Shown here: in pieces, positions 62,001 through 64,000 of the stretch
Layout of the letters: each line of letters begins with the position of its first letter
Position numbering within the stretch: position 1 is the stretch's first letter
Assembly: GCA_905221605.1 (NCBI GenBank)
Contig: CAJNDS010002335.1
Coordinates: 284,887-348,886, forward strand
Source: Symbiodinium natans
Taxonomy: Eukaryota > Sar > Dinophyceae > Suessiales > Symbiodiniaceae
Reading direction: 5' to 3'
Length of the DNA: 64,000 nucleotides
Program-made: the position numbers and the translations under genes
Notes under the pieces: model-generated
The model's input: only the letters and a program-made list of their open reading frames with translations
Told to the model about the DNA's origin: nothing
The model's database searches: none

Positions 62001-63209
62001 CAAAACCCGAAACCCTAAAGCCCTAAACTGCAGCCTTGCCTTGCCAGCCTGATGCGAGTGTGAGAGTGGAAGCTCAAAACGGAAGAGCGGAAGGTTCATA
62101 GGGCATACTCATATCAAGCCACCAGCCCTCAAAGGATACGCCGTCACCTCTTACAGCCTCCTAGAACTTAACACGTCCTCCACCCCAAAACACTGGTCTG
62201 AGGCCGGACTCTCTGGTTCACGAAGCTTGGACATTTTTGGAGCTGTTTCATTCTTTTTGGGATTGATAGGGGTTTGGTGCGAGTTGCTGTGTCAGTGCAT
62301 GTTGCAGCTGAGGTACTATGGGGCCTTAAGAATTATAATAGAGGTCAGGGCTTTGGCCAGAGAACTTGTTCGTTTGAGGGCCTTGAACCCAAAGCCTCGC
62401 GAACCCTAAACCAAGTAGACCCACAATCACAAGAAGTGCGTGGAGTGAGAGTCGGCGTCCTTGCTTGTAGACTATGCGTCTCAATAGTGTTTAGCACTTC
62501 CTGATGGCAATCTCCTTCTCATTCGCATGGCCGCATATCGCCCGAACAAAAAATTGATCTCATTGGTTATTACATCAGGCGGCTAGGTGGGTGGTAACAA
62601 AACTCTCTCGATTTGTTGGCGAGGCAGAAACCGACGAGGAGGATGTCGACGAGGCACGCCGAACTCCGATGTAGGGTTTAGGCTTCTTGGGTGGTTTCGG
62701 GTTTGGGGTTGGGAGGGCTCCAGACACTCAGCACTGTGTCTCAATACCAAAGCCGTTTATAGAGTCCCTTCATGCGACTCCATCGGCTGAGACTGTTACC
62801 CTGAGGATAATTTCCCTTGCAACGTGGGTCCGGGTTCAGGGTTTGGGGTTTGAGGGGTTCAATTAAAGGTTTAGGGACCACAGGAGCCCTGAAGCAAAAT
62901 GGTTTTAGGGTTGGGGGGGAGGGTCAGTGAGGGTGTTACACAGAAACATTTTTCATCTGCAGGTTGCAGCTTTGACATCTCAGGTTTTTTTGGCCAGCGT
63001 GCGTGGCTGACTTCGTAGCATCGTAGCGCCAGGGGTGGTTTCGAGGATCACTTGGCAGTGGATGATGGCTATGAGATTGATAGGGCGTGAAGATGGGCTT
63101 ATGCACCCCTCGTGTTCCAATGCCCTCTGAGTCCCAAGCCTTGATTGAACCCACGTGCCTTCCCCCCTGGAGGAGGAACTGGAGGATGAAAGCACCGGTC
63201 ACCACAGTT
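59009..63209 (+). CDS. Candidate multi-exon gene, acidic protein, unidentified
   Basis: Coding-like stretches with splice-like flanks: 59009-59092 (LLLNADEKHADGDDWTTSEQ, AG before and GTACCT after); about 60813-60925 (GGESYCDLDVRPSILKQQ, then VDKDMPDFGDKALRAV); about 61042-61140 (DFLQQIDDDSPQPK and REPWLKLAEGC); about 61712-61960 (EMPKEEHELVHYHLWEMVER); 62629-62677 (AETDEEDVDEARRTPM, followed by TAG); about 63166-63209 (LEEELEDESTGHH). The shared acidic character hints that several belong to one protein, but the linking was not proven, and the TAG after RRTPM could be its end or a splice site. No domain recognised. Confidence 0.33.
59345..59376. repeat. Short TTTAGGG tract
   Basis: Four clean TTTAGGG units, opposite in orientation to most long arrays in the window. 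Confidence 0.93.
59940..60470. other. AT-rich island
   Basis: About 530 bases far richer in A and T than the surroundings, with related words recurring (CATATAATCGTATAAATGTT, CATATAATCGTGTAATAATG, TATAAGAATA). An echo, CATGCATAAATGTTGTAG, is at 61014-61031. No gene. It could be a worn AT-rich element or an organelle-derived insert; I see no organelle gene in it. Confidence 0.6.
60471..60698 (+). CDS. Open coding-like stretch, unidentified
   Basis: Directly after the AT-rich island the plus strand stays open for about 75 codons: KAFGHRLHDFSIAPDVRMY, ARALAMHKTGCGELCEECG, then SKWLSSSIGNDSFTIKSLK, to a TAG near 60698. Two CxxC-like Cys groups are present. It could be an exon or a fragment of the mobile-element type represented by the AT-rich island. 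Confidence 0.3.
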
Positions 63210-64000
63210 GCACTTAAAGGGTCTGGCTCGTGGCACGTCAAGTTCCGGCCCGGGTTGTGGGTTGTAGGTTCAGGGCTAGGGTGTCAAGTCTTCAGAGGAG
63301 TGCTGGGGCTTTATTGTCGTACTGCACCAAGAAAGGAAAGGGCTCCCGAACGCAACTGGCACCCTAAAGCACGTGCAGCCTACGCGGTGCACAGCTTGCA
63401 CGGATGTCACGCGTTGGAGTTTCCCGGCGTATCGCGTACGCGCAGCAGGCGAAACTGCGAAACATCGTGTTTGGGGTGGCTTGGGTCGCCAACGGTGGCC
63501 GACAAGCTAATGCTATCTTCACGCTTAGGAAGCAAGTATACACCCACAGCACACCCATCTCATCGGGCAACCGTGACGCGCACGAGCCTTCAGAAAGAGC
63601 GTTGAGAATTTAAGATAATTCAAGGAACAGAGACTGCGTTCAACAAAGGGAAGGCTCACGAAACCTCGCCTCCAAACGAAAGTTGGGTGAAACTTCCAGC
63701 TGTCGACCAAAGAAAGAAGCTAGGGCTTCAAGTGGGGCTGGAGTCTTGGCTTTGGGGCCCGGGGGCTTGGTGGGGGTTTGATGCAAGCTGCCAAGCCGAA
63801 AGCTCCTCTACCCTCAAGTCCTCAGGCATCTTGAAGAATAATCCTTTAATCCTAAACCCTAAAGCCCAAACCCTAAACCCTAAACCTGCGGATGCGGGCG
63901 CTGGATGTGCGCGCAGTGCGGGTGGCGAAACCTTAAACCTTAGCCCTGGAGCCTGAACCTGGGGGCTGCTGAGGCAGCTTGTCATCGCCGGGCAGCCTTT
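61967..64000. other. Mostly spacer to right edge
   Basis: Apart from the candidate exons at 62629 and 63166, no gene is recognised. A GATGCGAGTGTGAGAGTGG repeat copy lies at 62032-62075. TTTAGGG-like motifs are at 62830-62910 and a CCCTAAA run is at 63853-63887. Confidence 0.5.

Overview
This is a nuclear window from a eukaryote, most likely a protist alga and best matched by a dinoflagellate. There are no bacterial operons or ribosome-binding sites. The two genes that can be read through are broken into many short exons separated by introns of about 60 to 1,900 bases. Their introns end in AG followed by G. Their donors, read by frame continuity, include GT, GC and GA. This donor mix, TTTAGGG-type telomere repeats and RCC1-like repeat proteins all fit a dinoflagellate; the organism name remains an inference. 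The non-coding DNA is saturated with CCCTAAA/TTTAGGG motifs, triplet and dinucleotide repeats, and long poly-G or poly-C runs.

Layout. 1-4.5 kb: triplet repeats, then scattered coding-like exons of an unidentified plus-strand gene. 5.1-6.6 kb: a broken reverse transcriptase on the minus strand. 6.7-13.1 kb: mostly degenerate telomere-like repeat DNA, with a 245-base interstitial telomere array at 9.2 kb and several triplet tracts. 13.1-14.4 kb: an open frame with eight RCC1-like 39-residue repeats. 14.4-16.3 kb: an AT-rich island with a decayed DDE integrase on the minus strand and two small plus-strand frames, probably a dead mobile element. 17.0 kb: an isolated coding-like exon. 19.9-20.4 kb: a Thr/Asn-coding minisatellite. 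22.8-26.9 kb: peptide deformylase in nine recognisable exons, plus strand. 32.4-47.0 kb: replicative helicase subunit MCM7 in about 25 exons, plus strand, with an 8-bp-TSD miniature transposon in one intron. 47-57 kb: gene-poor, with short repeat families and a few coding-like stretches. 56.94-57.38 kb: a telomere-repeat array bracketed by inverted repeats and a 9-base direct repeat. 59-63.2 kb: coding-like plus-strand exons of an unidentified acidic protein.

The two identified genes are housekeeping: peptide deformylase removes the formyl group from organelle-made proteins, and MCM7 is part of the CMG replication helicase. Nothing suggests they are functionally linked. The most unusual material is the architecture: telomere repeats dispersed through introns and intergenic DNA, one copy packaged like a transposon, and intron ends carrying short direct repeats.
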